Origin: G963422745 sp965214285
Lineage (GTDB): Bacteria; Actinomycetota; Acidimicrobiia; Acidimicrobiales; Aldehydirespiratoraceae
Reading direction: 5' to 3'
DNA: 64,000 nucleotides
NCBI GenBank assembly: GCA_965214285.1
Contig: OZ243946.1
Location: 558,001-622,000 of the forward strand
Shown: in pieces, positions 1 to 7,375 of the stretch
Numbering within the stretch: position 1 is the stretch's first letter
Layout of the letters: each line of letters begins with the position of its first letter
Program-made: the position numbers and the translations under genes
Notes under the pieces: generated by a model
Database searches by the model: none
Told to the model about the DNA's origin: nothing
The model's input: only the letters and a program-made list of their open reading frames with translations

Positions 1-372
1 GGGGCTGCGATGGAACTCCTCGCGCAACCGGCGATGCCGCTCCGCCGCGCCTTGCGGCACCAGGGTCTCCACGGAGCGGCCGACGAGAGCACCAGAGGCG
101 ACCCCGAACATCTCCTCTGCGGTGGGACTGGCGGCACGGATCGTGCCGGCGGCGTCCACGATGAGCAGACCGTCGGGGCTTGCCTCCCAGAGCATTTCCG
201 CCGCCACCGGCAAGCCGCCCGCATCCGCCAACTCGCTCGTGTCCGACCCGTCCCCCGGCTCCGCCGTGAGCGGCATTCCGGACGTACCCGGCTTGGCCAC
301 CGGCTCTGTCGCCACCGGCAACCCGGCCGCATCCGGCTCGGGGCTCGACTCAGAATCGGTTGTGGTGGTCAT
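1..372 (-). CDS. PAS-domain signalling protein, N-terminal part
   Basis: Reading leftward from the ATG at 372, 124 residues are visible and the gene runs off the window edge. A Pro/Glu/Ser-rich unstructured head of about 55 residues precedes a PAS fold: LWEASPDGLLIVDAAGTIRA, then ASPTAEEMFG and GRSVETLVP, followed by the R-H-x-x-L-R-E-E-F helix seen at the end of many sensor PAS domains. PAS domains sense ligands, redox state or light and control an output domain, here outside the window. A TAGGTT box at 412-417 (minus strand) could be its -10, leaving a leader of about 30 nt. The output domain (kinase, GGDEF or phosphatase) is unknown. Confidence 0.75.
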   Translation of the reverse strand, partial: MTTTTDSESSPEPDAAGLPVATEPVAKPGTSGMPLTAEPGDGSDTSELADAGGLPVAAEMLWEASPDGLLIVDAAGTIRAASPTAEEMFGVASGALVGRSVETLVPQGAAERHRRLREEFHRSP

Positions 373-726
373 GGGCTGAACCCTCGGCGGCCGTCAGGTC
401 ATCAACAGGTCAACCTAGCCCCGGACGCCGAGGCGTGCAGAGAGACCCGAGGCCCGCAGGCGATCACGGCTATCCGGCAGACAGTCGGGACCAGGCCGAC
501 GGAGGCGGTCGTACGGTGCGGTGGCTCAGGACACCGGCATCCGAACCCGAGGGCGCCTGCTGGTGAGTCAAGGGGCGGGTGCATCGGCGAGATGCGTGCG
601 GCCGGGCGTCGGCCACTGGCCCGATCGGGAACCGGCAATCACCGCATCAGTCAGGTTGAGGAACCGGAAGTGGCTCGGGCCAGTCGAAGGGAGGCATGGA
701 CTCCAGCATTCAGGTGGTCAGAAGGC
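373..726. other. intergenic, no gene seen
   Basis: Apart from the candidate promoter of the PAS gene near 412-417, nothing is recognised. Open frames here have the composition of chance frames in high-GC DNA. Confidence 0.5.
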
Positions 727-801
727 TCACGCCAGTGTCAGCAGGCCCACGATCATGGCGGTGATGATGGCGGTGAACCCCAAGAGCATGGTGACGACCA
801 T
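727..801 (-). CDS. possible 24-residue membrane peptide
   Basis: A short frame from ATG 801 encodes an almost wholly hydrophobic helix (MVVTMLLGFTAIITAMIVGL, then LTLA and stop). The frame stays open upstream into the 3' end of the universal stress protein gene, so a longer form using a non-ATG start is possible. The composition fits a single transmembrane segment. There is no clear ribosome-binding site. It could be a real small membrane protein or a chance hydrophobic frame. Confidence 0.2.
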   Translation of the reverse strand: MVVTMLLGFTAIITAMIVGLLTLA

Positions 802-860
802 GTGCGTCGCATGGGAAGTGAACGCCTGACTCAGAGAGGCGATCGCGTGGTTCTGGGCGC

Positions 861-1742
861 TCAGGCGATGACCGCGATCGGGCAGCGAGGCGAGTGGATC
901 AGCGAAGTCGTCGTGGAGCCGAGCAGCAGATGCGCCAGTCCGGAGTGGCCGCGACGACCGAGCACCAGCAGGCCGGCCTCGTCGGCCATGTCGTTGAGCA
1001 CTCCGCGGGGATCGCCTTCCGCCAGACGGGTCTCGATCCGCTGCGGGTCACAGCCCGTCGCCTCGCAGGCAGCCGCCACTGCGTCGCTCAGCGTCTGCCG
1101 AGGCAGCGCTTCCAGGACGCTCGGGTTGAAGCCGGCCGGGTCGATCCCGCCGGCGCCGGACCCGCCGGGGACGGTCGCGACCCAAGCGGTGACAGCCACG
1201 ATCTCATCCGAGGGCCGGGCGAAGCCGATGGCCCAGCCCAAGGCGGCCTCAGAAGACTGCGAGCCGTCGACGCCCACCACGATCCGCTCGCTGCCGGGCA
1301 GCTCCGCCGCGGTTCCGTGCGGGACGATGACCAGCGGGATCTTCGCCTGGTCGGCACAGCGCCGCCCCACCGAGCCCAGCAGCATGTCGGCCACAGCGCC
1401 GTGGCCCCGGGTGCCGACCACCAGCATCCGGGCGTCTTCGGCCTGCTCCAACAACACCTCAGACGCCGCCCCGCGCTGCACGTGCGGCGGCTCGCTCTCC
1501 ACGCCGTCGAGCAGCGCCTCGAATGCGGTCGCCGCCTCCTCGGCTGCTGCCTGCATGGCCTCCTCGGGCGGCATCGCGCCCGCGCTGAACGGTGCCGGCA
1601 GCCATGCGGTCAGCGGGTACCTCCAGGTGCTCACCGGGCGCAGCACCCCGAGCCGGCCGGCCCGGGCGATCGCCCAGTCGAGAGCGGCGAGCGAGCCCGC
1701 CGAGCCGTCGACCCCGATGACCGTGCCGCGTGCGCCGCTCAC
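861..1742 (-). CDS. tandem universal stress protein (two USP domains)
   Basis: A 293-residue protein made of two UspA folds in tandem. Each half opens with a beta-strand ending in VGVDGS or IGVDGS and closes with the nucleotide-binding pattern G-x2-G-x9-G-S: GTRGHGAVADMLLGS in the first half, GRRGHSGLAHLLLGS in the second. Both halves therefore look able to bind ATP. Such tandem proteins are typical of actinobacteria and accumulate under hypoxia or energy stress. The GTG start at 1742 overlaps the upstream stop as GTGA, so the gene is probably translationally coupled to the PNPOx-like gene. A longer ATG frame upstream is antisense-type sequence and was not used. Confidence 0.9.
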   Translation of the reverse strand: MSGARGTVIGVDGSAGSLAALDWAIARAGRLGVLRPVSTWRYPLTAWLPAPFSAGAMPPEEAMQAAAEEAATAFEALLDGVESEPPHVQRGAASEVLLEQAEDARMLVVGTRGHGAVADMLLGSVGRRCADQAKIPLVIVPHGTAAELPGSERIVVGVDGSQSSEAALGWAIGFARPSDEIVAVTAWVATVPGGSGAGGIDPAGFNPSVLEALPRQTLSDAVAAACEATGCDPQRIETRLAEGDPRGVLNDMADEAGLLVLGRRGHSGLAHLLLGSTTTSLIHSPRCPIAVIA

Positions 1743-2191
1743 GATCCCGCCAGCGGAGGCAGGCGCCTGCCCGTGATCTCCTCGATGCGGATGCGGATGT
1801 GGCGGTTCTTCTCGCCGCTCGCCCAAGGCTCCACGCCGAGCTCGTCGTCGTGCATCACCCCGGGCAGGGTGCGGTTCTCGTGCGCCGTCCCGTGCACCAC
1901 CACGCTCCAGCCGCCCTGATGGGCGTGGTCGATCTCGTCGATCTCGAAGGCCACGTTCTTGCCCATCAGCGCCGCGGCGAGCTTGGTGCCCTCGGCGGTG
2001 CGGATCACGATCTCGTCGGGCCGGCTGCCGCCCTCGTCGTGATCGACGAGGTAGTTCACCGGGAAGATGTCGGGCCGGCTGCCCACCATCACGGCCAGCC
2101 GGCCGAGGCCGGTGCTGCCGAGAAGTCGCAGGCACTCGGCCTCGTCGATGGGCTCGAGGTCCCTTGGTGCGGATGCTGAGGTGTCGGTCAT
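1739..2191 (-). CDS. pyridoxamine 5'-phosphate oxidase-like flavin-binding protein
   Basis: 150 residues with the split-barrel FMN/F420 fold of the Pyridox_ox_2 group: LGRLAVMVGSRPDIFPVNYL, then IVIRTAEGTKLAAAL, then a GWSVVVHGTAHE strand. Members bind FMN or F420 and reduce or oxidise small molecules; most are uncharacterised, so no substrate is assigned. The gene comes first in an operon with the universal stress protein (4-nt overlap). A TACGCT box at 2199-2204 on this strand lies 7 nt before the ATG, suggesting a leaderless transcript. The divergent neighbour is dcd. Confidence 0.85.
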   Translation of the reverse strand: MTDTSASAPRDLEPIDEAECLRLLGSTGLGRLAVMVGSRPDIFPVNYLVDHDEGGSRPDEIVIRTAEGTKLAAALMGKNVAFEIDEIDHAHQGGWSVVVHGTAHENRTLPGVMHDDELGVEPWASGEKNRHIRIRIEEITGRRLPPLAGS

Positions 2192-2198
2192 GGGGCCA

Positions 2199-2204
2199 AG
2201 CGTA
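2199..2204 (-). promoter_or_regulatory. -10 box TACGCT, leaderless start at 2191
   Basis: TANNNT hexamer ending 7 nt before the ATG of the PNPOx-like gene, which places the expected transcription start on the start codon. Confidence 0.5.
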
Positions 2205-2266
2205 TGGCCTGCGCCCGCCCGCCGTCAGCCGATGCAGTGGCCATCGGGTGCAGGGCCGATCCCGTG

Positions 2267-2272
2267 TAGGGT
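2267..2272 (+). promoter_or_regulatory. -10 box TAGGGT, leaderless start at 2281
   Basis: The hexamer ends 8 nt before the dcd ATG and no Shine-Dalgarno sequence is present, so the mRNA probably begins at the start codon. Confidence 0.5.
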
Positions 2273-2280
2273 CGCCGCCC

Positions 2281-2841
2281 ATGATCCTGTCGGATCGCAC
2301 CATCCGCGAGCAGCTCGCCGCGGGCCGCATCGTGATCGACCCGCTCGACGACGACGCCCTGCAACCGTCGTCGGTCGACCTGCGCCTCGACCACCGCTTC
2401 CGGGTGTTCCGCAACCACACGATGGGCCACATCGACGTGAAGCAGAACCTCGAGAAGCTGACCGATCTCGTGGAGGCCGGCGACGAGCCGTTCATGCTGC
2501 ATCCCGGCGAGTTCGTGCTCGGTTCCACGCTCGAGCGGGTGGCGGTGCCCGACGATCTGGTCGCCCGCCTCGAAGGCAAGTCGAGCCTGGGCCGCCTCGG
2601 CCTGCTGATCCACTCCACGGCGGGCTTCGTGGACGCCGGCTTCGACGGCCAGCTCACCCTGGAGCTGAGCAACGTGGCCACCCTTCCGATCACCCTGTAC
2701 CCGGGCATGAGGATCGGCCAGATCTCCTTCCAGCAGATGACCACGGCGGCGGACGTGCCCTACGGGTCGGCCGAGCTCAAGAGCAAGTACAAGCACCAGC
2801 AGGGGCCGATGCCGAGCCGCTACTGGGAGAACTTCGACTGA
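2281..2841 (+). CDS. dcd: dCTP deaminase, probably bifunctional deaminase/dUTPase
   Basis: 186 residues, full length for the family. It converts dCTP to dUTP and, in the actinobacterial type, on to dUMP for thymidylate synthesis. Landmarks in order: MILSDRTIREQL, LQPSSVDLRLD, LHPGEFVLGSTLE, the trimer and active-site loop LEGKSSLGRLGL with HSTAGFVDAGFDG, and the C-terminal lid with GPMPSRYWENF. The KSSLGR loop and the lid match the Mycobacterium bifunctional enzyme. The ATG at 2281 is chosen because the protein begins exactly at the conserved MILSD motif and a leaderless -10 box lies in front. Confidence 0.95.
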   Translation: MILSDRTIREQLAAGRIVIDPLDDDALQPSSVDLRLDHRFRVFRNHTMGHIDVKQNLEKLTDLVEAGDEPFMLHPGEFVLGSTLERVAVPDDLVARLEGKSSLGRLGLLIHSTAGFVDAGFDGQLTLELSNVATLPITLYPGMRIGQISFQQMTTAADVPYGSAELKSKYKHQQGPMPSRYWENFD

Positions 2842-2847
2842 GCCGCG

Positions 2848-2907
2848 GGCCTTCGGGGAGACAACGCCAGCCCTTCAGGGAGGACGCGCCGGCCCTTCGG
2901 GGAGACA
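2848..2907. repeat. three short direct repeats between convergent genes
   Basis: Three imperfect copies of GCCCTTCGGGGAGAC, at about 20-25 nt spacing, fill the gap between the convergent dcd and crgA genes. No stable hairpin with a T-run was seen, so a terminator role is not supported. Confidence 0.4.
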
Positions 2908-2911
2908 GCGA

Positions 2912-3196
2912 TCAGCGGTACTGGGTGGCTGTGACGATGCCGCCGAGGATCATGCCTAGGCCGACGAGCAGGATCACGTTGCTGGTGTCCCAGAACGAGC
3001 CGACGTAGTTCAGCAGGATCACGGCCACGCCGCCGAAGAGCAGCCCGAACAGCAGCACCGGCACCCACAGAGGCGACTCCGCCATGTCGCGGTGGCCGGT
3101 GTGCGACATGGTGTCGTGCTGGAAGCCCTCGGGCCGGGTGCCCTTGGGGGTGACCCGTCCCCCTGAGACTCTGCGCTTCTGCGGCTTGTCGGCCAT
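2912..3196 (-). CDS. crgA: cell division protein CrgA
   Basis: 94 residues: a basic cytoplasmic head, then two transmembrane helices (LWVPVLLFGLLFGGVAVILL and NVILLVGLGMILGGIVTA) and the short family tail ending T-A-T-Q-Y-R, equivalent to the usual TMRWR ending. CrgA is a small actinobacterial divisome protein that contacts FtsZ, penicillin-binding proteins and CwsA to coordinate septum and peptidoglycan synthesis. A TAGCAT box at 3203-3208 lies 6 nt before the ATG, predicting a leaderless message. A cluster of DnaA-box-like sequences lies about 85-120 bp upstream. Confidence 0.88.
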   Translation of the reverse strand: MADKPQKRRVSGGRVTPKGTRPEGFQHDTMSHTGHRDMAESPLWVPVLLFGLLFGGVAVILLNYVGSFWDTSNVILLVGLGMILGGIVTATQYR

Positions 3197-3202
3197 GATG
3201 CG

Positions 3203-3208
3203 ATGCTA
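3203..3208 (-). promoter_or_regulatory. -10 box TAGCAT, leaderless start of crgA
   Basis: Hexamer 6 nt upstream of the crgA ATG at 3196 on the minus strand. Confidence 0.5.
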
Positions 3209-3529
3209 GGCCGGATCGAGGCCCTCGTGCAGCACCGCTCTTCGCCGCTGGAGTTGCGGTCCTGAAACTACGGACTTGGGATTATCCACGAAGTTGTCCA
3301 GGGGCTGTGGACAACTGCGGTCACGCCATGTCGCCCCGACGTTGCAGGCCGGCGCTCTCGCCATCCGCCTGACCGTCCAAAGAGCACGCCAAGAGCCGGG
3401 GGTCTCGACGTGCTGACCGCCCTGCGGCGACCGCCGCCTCGGCCCGCGCCGTCGGCCGCGCAAAGATGCCGGCGGCTCAGCGCTCCCGACGGCTCAGTCC
3501 CCCGAGACTTGCGGCGACCAGCCGAAGGG
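3209..3529. other. intergenic between doxX 3' end and crgA promoter
   Basis: No gene is supported. The only structured element is the DnaA-box-like inverted repeat at 3282-3315. The long frames across this gap are arginine-rich and look like shadows of GC-rich DNA. Confidence 0.5.
3282..3315. promoter_or_regulatory. DnaA-box-like cluster with perfect inverted repeat
   Basis: Within 34 bp lie TTATCCACG (3282-3290), TTGTCCAGG (3294-3302) and, on the other strand, TTGTCCACA (3306-3314). The last two are halves of a perfect inverted repeat GTTGTCCA-N7-TGGACAAC (3293-3300 and 3308-3315). The actinobacterial DnaA box is TTGTCCACA. The site could bind DnaA upstream of crgA or form a hairpin. Confidence 0.45.
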
Positions 3530-4078
3530 CTAGCCGTCTGAGGGCTTGGGCGGTCGGTAGAAGATGGCGAGCTGGCCGGCCGCAGCAGCTACGCCTCCGA
3601 CAGCGGCGATCAGCAGCCCGGTCCAGCCGTCGAAGTCCTCGATCAGGCCGAGCTGGTGGTCAACCGAGTACTCGCCGGGGCCGACGGTCGCAACGGCCAC
3701 CGCCACCACGGACAACACGAAGGTGTACTCCCAGCCCTCGCTGATGATGAAGAAGCCGTTGCGGAGGTGGCAGGTGTAGCAGGCCACGGTCATCAGCGCC
3801 ACGAAAGCCAGCGCCGCCAGCGGGGTGAGCAGGCCCAGCGCGAGCAGCAGGCCGGCGCCGATCTCGGTCGAGGCGGCGAGATGCGCATGGAACTTGCCGG
3901 GGCGCATGCCCATGGAGTCGAACCAGCCCGCCGTGCCGGCGATCCTGCCGCCCCTGAAGTACTTGGCGTAGCCGTGCGCCGCCAGGGTGAGCCCCACGGT
4001 CACCCGCAGCACCAGCATCCCCAGGCTCAGCTCGTCGCTGACGGTGGCGGACTCTTGGGCCAAGATGTTGACGATCAT
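3530..4078 (-). CDS. DoxX-family membrane protein
   Basis: 182 residues with four predicted transmembrane helices. The first carries the DoxX signature: LRVTVGLTLAAHGYAKYF, followed by GTAGWFDSMGM. Further helices are at LLLALGLLTPLAALAFVALM, YTFVLSVVAVAVATVG and LLIAAVGGVAAAAG. DoxX proteins are linked to redox and thiol stress at the membrane, with no settled biochemical role. The ATG at 4078 follows GAGGGAGC, a plausible ribosome-binding site; a longer upstream frame was rejected because it lacks family similarity. A 6-bp inverted repeat lies between this gene and the divergent thiolase-fold gene. Confidence 0.82.
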   Translation of the reverse strand: MIVNILAQESATVSDELSLGMLVLRVTVGLTLAAHGYAKYFRGGRIAGTAGWFDSMGMRPGKFHAHLAASTEIGAGLLLALGLLTPLAALAFVALMTVACYTCHLRNGFFIISEGWEYTFVLSVVAVAVATVGPGEYSVDHQLGLIEDFDGWTGLLIAAVGGVAAAAGQLAIFYRPPKPSDG

Positions 4079-4120
4079 CGTGTTGCTCCCTCTCCGGGCG
4101 GCCTCTGCGGCCCTTGGTGC

Positions 4121-4139
4121 GGGAGTGTAGGAGACTCCC
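4121..4139. promoter_or_regulatory. inverted repeat between divergent genes
   Basis: GGGAGT-N7-ACTCCC between doxX and the thiolase-fold gene. It overlaps a TAGGAG hexamer 9 nt before the GTG at 4143, so it could be an operator. Confidence 0.35.
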
Positions 4140-4142
4140 GCA

Positions 4143-5333
4143 GTGCCTGTGCTCATCGGCTGTGCCCGCTCGCCGTTCGCTGCTGCCAACGGGGTGCTCG
4201 GCGCCTGGCACCCTGTGGACCTGAGCGCCGCCGTGCTGGAGGCCGCCGTCGAGCGGGCGGGGATCGCCGGCGACGACATCGGCGGGCTGTGGGTCGGCTG
4301 CGCCGAGCCGGTGGGTGCTCAGGGCGCCAACCTGGCCCGTGCCGTGGCGCTGGCGGCCGGGCTGCCCGACGGCGTCGGCGGGGTGGTCCTGGACCGGGCC
4401 GAGACCAGCGGGTCGGCGGCCCTTTGCGCGGCGGCGGACGCCCTGCGCTGCGGGCGTGTGGAGACGGCGGCTGTTCTCGGGGTGTGCCTGGCCTCGACGG
4501 TTGCGCCTGGGGCCAACGCCACGGGGCGCACCTACGGGACGCCCTGGGGGGACGCTCCGGCGCGGCGGGTGCGCGAGCGAGGAGGCCTGCTCTCGAATCC
4601 GCTTGCCGCCGAGGCTGCGGCGGCCGCAGCCGGGATCGGCCATGAGGATCTGCGCCGCTGGGCCTTGCGGAGCTTCGAGCTGCGCGGCGCCGCCTGCCCT
4701 GCGACTGGTGCCGCTGGCGCTGTGGTCGGCGTAGAGGCGCGTCCGTCTGAGGGAGTCCCCGTTCGCCGCAGGACCGTGATCGACGCAGACGTGGTGCGCC
4801 CCCTGCCTGTCGACCTCTCCGAGCTGCGGCCGATGCTCGCTCCCGACGGCCTGCTCGACGCGGTGTCGTTCGCCCCTCCCGCAGACGGGGTGACCGCGCT
4901 CGTCTTGAGCCGCGCCGGCAGCGGCCTCGCCGAGCTGGTGCAATGCACCCTCGTCGCCGGCGACCCGCTCGACCCCGCCGGCGGTCTCGCCCCAGCCCAC
5001 CTCGGCGCCGTCGGCCAGGCGATCGCTGATGCTGCTGCCGTCGGCCAGACCATCGCGGGCCAAGCCGCTGCCGAGGCGTTCGCTGCCATCGAGATCGCCG
5101 AGCCCAGCGCGGCGGGCGCACTGCTGGTCTGCCGGGCGCTCGGCATCGAGCCCTCCGCCGCCGAACGGGTCGTCAACGCCCGCGGCGGGACGCTGGCCGT
5201 CGGCGACGTCGGTGCGGCCGAGGAGCTGCGCCTCTGCACGGACCGCCTGGCCGGTCTGCGCCCCGGCGAGCTGCTGGCTGCGGTCGCAGCCGGCACCGGC
5301 GGCGCGGCGGTCAGCGTGTGGCGCCGCCAATAG
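4143..5333 (+). CDS. thiolase-fold protein lacking catalytic residues
   Basis: 396 residues with thiolase superfamily organisation but none of the usual catalytic residues. The nucleophile loop (usually N-R-x-C-x-S-G) reads D-R-A-E-T-S-G, with Glu87 in place of Cys. The GHPxG histidine motif reads G-D-V-G, with Asp355. The late Cys-x-G-x-G motif reads A-A-G-T-G-G near residue 384. It should not catalyse Claisen condensation or thiolysis. Thiolase-like lipid-transfer proteins are precedents for non-catalytic roles in acyl-CoA binding or as an enzyme partner. The GTG at 4143 is the first start after the divergent promoter region. Confidence 0.7.
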   Translation: MPVLIGCARSPFAAANGVLGAWHPVDLSAAVLEAAVERAGIAGDDIGGLWVGCAEPVGAQGANLARAVALAAGLPDGVGGVVLDRAETSGSAALCAAADALRCGRVETAAVLGVCLASTVAPGANATGRTYGTPWGDAPARRVRERGGLLSNPLAAEAAAAAAGIGHEDLRRWALRSFELRGAACPATGAAGAVVGVEARPSEGVPVRRRTVIDADVVRPLPVDLSELRPMLAPDGLLDAVSFAPPADGVTALVLSRAGSGLAELVQCTLVAGDPLDPAGGLAPAHLGAVGQAIADAAAVGQTIAGQAAAEAFAAIEIAEPSAAGALLVCRALGIEPSAAERVVNARGGTLAVGDVGAAEELRLCTDRLAGLRPGELLAAVAAGTGGAAVSVWRRQ

Positions 5334-5336
5334 GCT
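5331..5336 (+). promoter_or_regulatory. -10 box TAGGCT, leaderless start at 5344
   Basis: The hexamer includes the TAG stop of the thiolase-fold gene and ends 7 nt before the GTG of the next gene. Confidence 0.4.
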
Positions 5337-5343
5337 CGCAGGC

Positions 5344-5595
5344 GTGGTCGTCGTCAACGTCCTGATCGCTGTGGCGGCTGCGGCGCTGATGATCCGAGTG
5401 GGCGTCGCCATGCTGCGCGGCCTGGCCCGCCCGGTCCCCGAGCCTCCTCCCGCCGGCGAGCTGCGCAAGGTGAAGATCGGCTACCGCTGCTCGGTGTGCG
5501 GAGCGGAGGTGCGCATGACCGTCGCCCCTGATGCCGACCCGGACCCTCCCCGGCACTGCCTGGAGGACATGGACCTCGTCGCCCCCATCGAGTGA
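5344..5595 (+). CDS. small membrane-anchored zinc-ribbon-like protein
   Basis: 83 residues. An N-terminal helix (VLIAVAAAALMIRVGVAML) anchors a short soluble tail with YRCSVCGAEVRM and PPRHCLEDMDL. The C-x2-C and H-C pairs form a plausible zinc site. The tail resembles a conserved small actinobacterial family of unknown function. It starts 10 nt after the thiolase-fold stop and may also be read from its own leaderless promoter. The start is inferred from that promoter and from the hydrophobic N-terminus. Confidence 0.7.
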   Translation: MVVVNVLIAVAAAALMIRVGVAMLRGLARPVPEPPPAGELRKVKIGYRCSVCGAEVRMTVAPDADPDPPRHCLEDMDLVAPIE

Positions 5596-5677
5596 CGAGC
5601 GGGCTCGGGGGCCGGCCGGCGGCAGGCGGACCCCGAGCGCGCAGGCCGGCAGCAGGCAGCAGACGGGCAGCGCGCGA

Positions 5678-6721
5678 TCAGGCCAGGAGCAGGTGCGCCA
5701 GCGTCCCGCCCACCAGGGCCACGGCGAACACGTAGCCGATGAAGACGACGATGAGCCGCCGCTGGGCGAGCTTGGTGAGGATCACGAACTCGGGGATGTT
5801 GGCGCCCGCGCCGGAGATGGTGAGCGCCACGATGGCGCCGACCCCGACCCCCGCCCCGGCCAGGGCGTCGGCGATCGGGATGAACAGGCTCGTCTCGATG
5901 TAGAGGGGCGTGCCCAGGGCCGCGGCGATGGGTATGGCGAATGCGCCGTTGTCGCCGGTGATGGCGGCCACGTCCTCGGGCGACACGGCCATCTCGATGG
6001 CCATGCCCACGGCCAGGCCGGCCAGCAGGATCCAGGCGATCGAGCGCAGCAGCGCCACCGCCGAGCGCAGCGCCAGCACGGACTCGGCCCGCAGCCCCTG
6101 CCAGGGCGTCTCGTCGTCGCAGGCGCTCGCCGCGCACGCTCTGTCGCCGGCTGAGAAGCCGTCGTCGGCGGGGTCGCCGTCTGTGGCCTCGCCGAGCGCC
6201 GGAATCGGGGTCTGCGACTCTGCCATGTGGGCCGCGGTCACGACCTCGCTGGGCATGGCGACGGTGCTGCGGGCGGCGCCTCCGGCCAGCGCCGGCGGGC
6301 CCACCGGCAGCGGCTTGAGCAGCGACTCGATGTTGCTGCGCTGGGCGAGCAGCGCCAGGCCCAGGGCCGCGCTGAATGCCACCGCCACGTACAGGGCCGC
6401 CGCCCAGGGCCCGACGATCAGGATCAGCGCGCCGAGCATCACCGGGTCGAGCACCGGGGCCGCGGTGATGAAGGCGACATAGCCCGCAGGCGGCACCCGC
6501 GCCTGGCGCAGGCCGATCAGCATCGGGATGGCCGAGTAGGTGCAGAACGGGGTGACGAAGCCGATGCCGATGCCCTTGACCGCCGAGGCGACCGGCGAGC
6601 CGCCCATCCAGGCGCGCAGGCGCTCCGAGCCCAGGCGGCGCTGGACCAGGTACACGGCGAAGGTCACCCCGAAGAACAGGGCGACGAGCTCGGCCAGCAG
6701 GATCGCCGAGTCGACGATCAC
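5678..6721 (-). CDS. ArsP/DUF318-type permease
   Basis: 347 residues, two blocks of transmembrane helices separated by a hydrophilic loop of about 90 residues. The first block has GIGIGFVTPFCTYSAIPMLI, the position of the family's cysteine motif; here one cysteine remains. The second has AALGTPLYIETSLFIPIADA and ISGAGANIPEFVIL. ArsP relatives export trivalent organoarsenicals; other members are uncharacterised. It is coupled to the upstream ArsR-family regulator by a GTGA overlap, which supports control of export by a sensed toxicant. The true substrate is not determined. Confidence 0.78.
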   Translation of the reverse strand: MIVDSAILLAELVALFFGVTFAVYLVQRRLGSERLRAWMGGSPVASAVKGIGIGFVTPFCTYSAIPMLIGLRQARVPPAGYVAFITAAPVLDPVMLGALILIVGPWAAALYVAVAFSAALGLALLAQRSNIESLLKPLPVGPPALAGGAARSTVAMPSEVVTAAHMAESQTPIPALGEATDGDPADDGFSAGDRACAASACDDETPWQGLRAESVLALRSAVALLRSIAWILLAGLAVGMAIEMAVSPEDVAAITGDNGAFAIPIAAALGTPLYIETSLFIPIADALAGAGVGVGAIVALTISGAGANIPEFVILTKLAQRRLIVVFIGYVFAVALVGGTLAHLLLA

Positions 6722-7035
6722 GGCTTGTCTCTCCGCTGCGGGGCCGCCATGATCGCTGCGGCCGCCTCGGGCAGTGCCGTCATGCAGTCCTGGTTGACGC
6801 GGACCATGGTGCGGGTGCCGTCGGGCTCGGCGAACACGTAGCCCTCCTCGGCGAGGATCTGAAGGTGGCGCGAGACGGTGGACTGGCTCCTGCCCACGTG
6901 CTCAGCGATCTCGCCGACGGTCACCGGCAGCTCGGCTGCGGCGACTCGGTTGAGGACCCTGAGCCGGGTGCCGTCGGAGAGGCAGCGGAACCAGCCGGCG
7001 TACTCGTCGGCCTCTTGCTCGGAGATCAGCTTCAT
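6718..7035 (-). CDS. ArsR-family winged-helix repressor
   Basis: 105 residues with the ArsR/SmtB fold: FRCLSDGTRLRVLNRV, then VGEIAEHVGRSQSTVSRHL as the recognition helix-turn-helix, then the wing EGYVFAEPDGTRTMVRV. The classic ELCVCDL metal site is absent, and the few cysteines lie elsewhere, so the inducer cannot be called. It precedes the ArsP-like permease in an operon. A palindrome over its own start (7034-7049) suggests autorepression. Confidence 0.88.
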   Translation of the reverse strand: MKLISEQEADEYAGWFRCLSDGTRLRVLNRVAAAELPVTVGEIAEHVGRSQSTVSRHLQILAEEGYVFAEPDGTRTMVRVNQDCMTALPEAAAAIMAAPQRRDKP

Positions 7036-7049
7036 CGTCGATCAACGAT
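7034..7049. promoter_or_regulatory. ArsR operator candidate over leaderless start
   Basis: Perfect 5-bp arms ATCGT-N6-ACGAT span the start codon at 7035 and the TATCGT -10 box (minus strand, 7045-7050), 9 nt upstream. A dimeric repressor here would block its own operon. Confidence 0.45.
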
Positions 7050-7298
7050 AAAGGGTCATCGGCCGGATTGCAACCCGGCCGCCGGTTCGGGCCATCGGCC
7101 GGCTCGGGCCAAGCGGCGTCGACGAGTCCGTCGGCAGGGTCGGCTCGCCCTGTGGCGTGGCTGGCGTGGCGTCATTCAGTCCTGGGCGACGCGGGCCAGG
7201 GTGCGGTGCCGGCAGGCTCGGCACAGACACGGCCTCCGCGGCTCGCCATCTGTGGCCGTCCGGCGCTGTGGGAGGAGCGTCGTGGAAATCCGTCCGCT
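7050..7298. other. intergenic, no gene seen
   Basis: Spacer between the divergent ArsR operon and the first secreted paralogue. The duplicated unit begins at 7299; to its left nothing was recognised. Confidence 0.5.
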
Positions 7299-7305
7299 GG
7301 GGTTG

Positions 7306-7334
7306 TTGCGCGACGCTTACATACGCTGTAAGGT
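7306..7334 (+). promoter_or_regulatory. promoter with embedded palindromic operator, copy 1
   Basis: TTGCGC (7306-7311), a 17-nt spacer and TAAGGT (7329-7334) form a promoter. Inside it lies a perfect palindrome CTTACA-TACGC-TGTAAG (7316-7332), the layout of a TetR-type operator. A further GTAAG half-site follows at 7342-7346. AAAGGAG at 7363-7369 is the ribosome-binding site. Confidence 0.6.
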
Positions 7335-7375
7335 GTACGCCGTAAGCATCACGCTATAGGTCAAAGGAGTCCACA

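Noticed and set aside
402..638. 78-codon minus-strand frame near the left edge
   Set aside because: No start context, no family resemblance, chance composition.
3282..3315. chromosome origin (oriC)
   Set aside because: Only three boxes, no AT-rich unwinding region, and no dnaA or recF nearby. Kept only as a DnaA-box-like cluster.
3660..5468. 602-codon minus-strand frame spanning the thiolase-fold gene
   Set aside because: It overlaps two supported genes and has no recognisable domain, only Arg/Ala/Gly-rich sequence.
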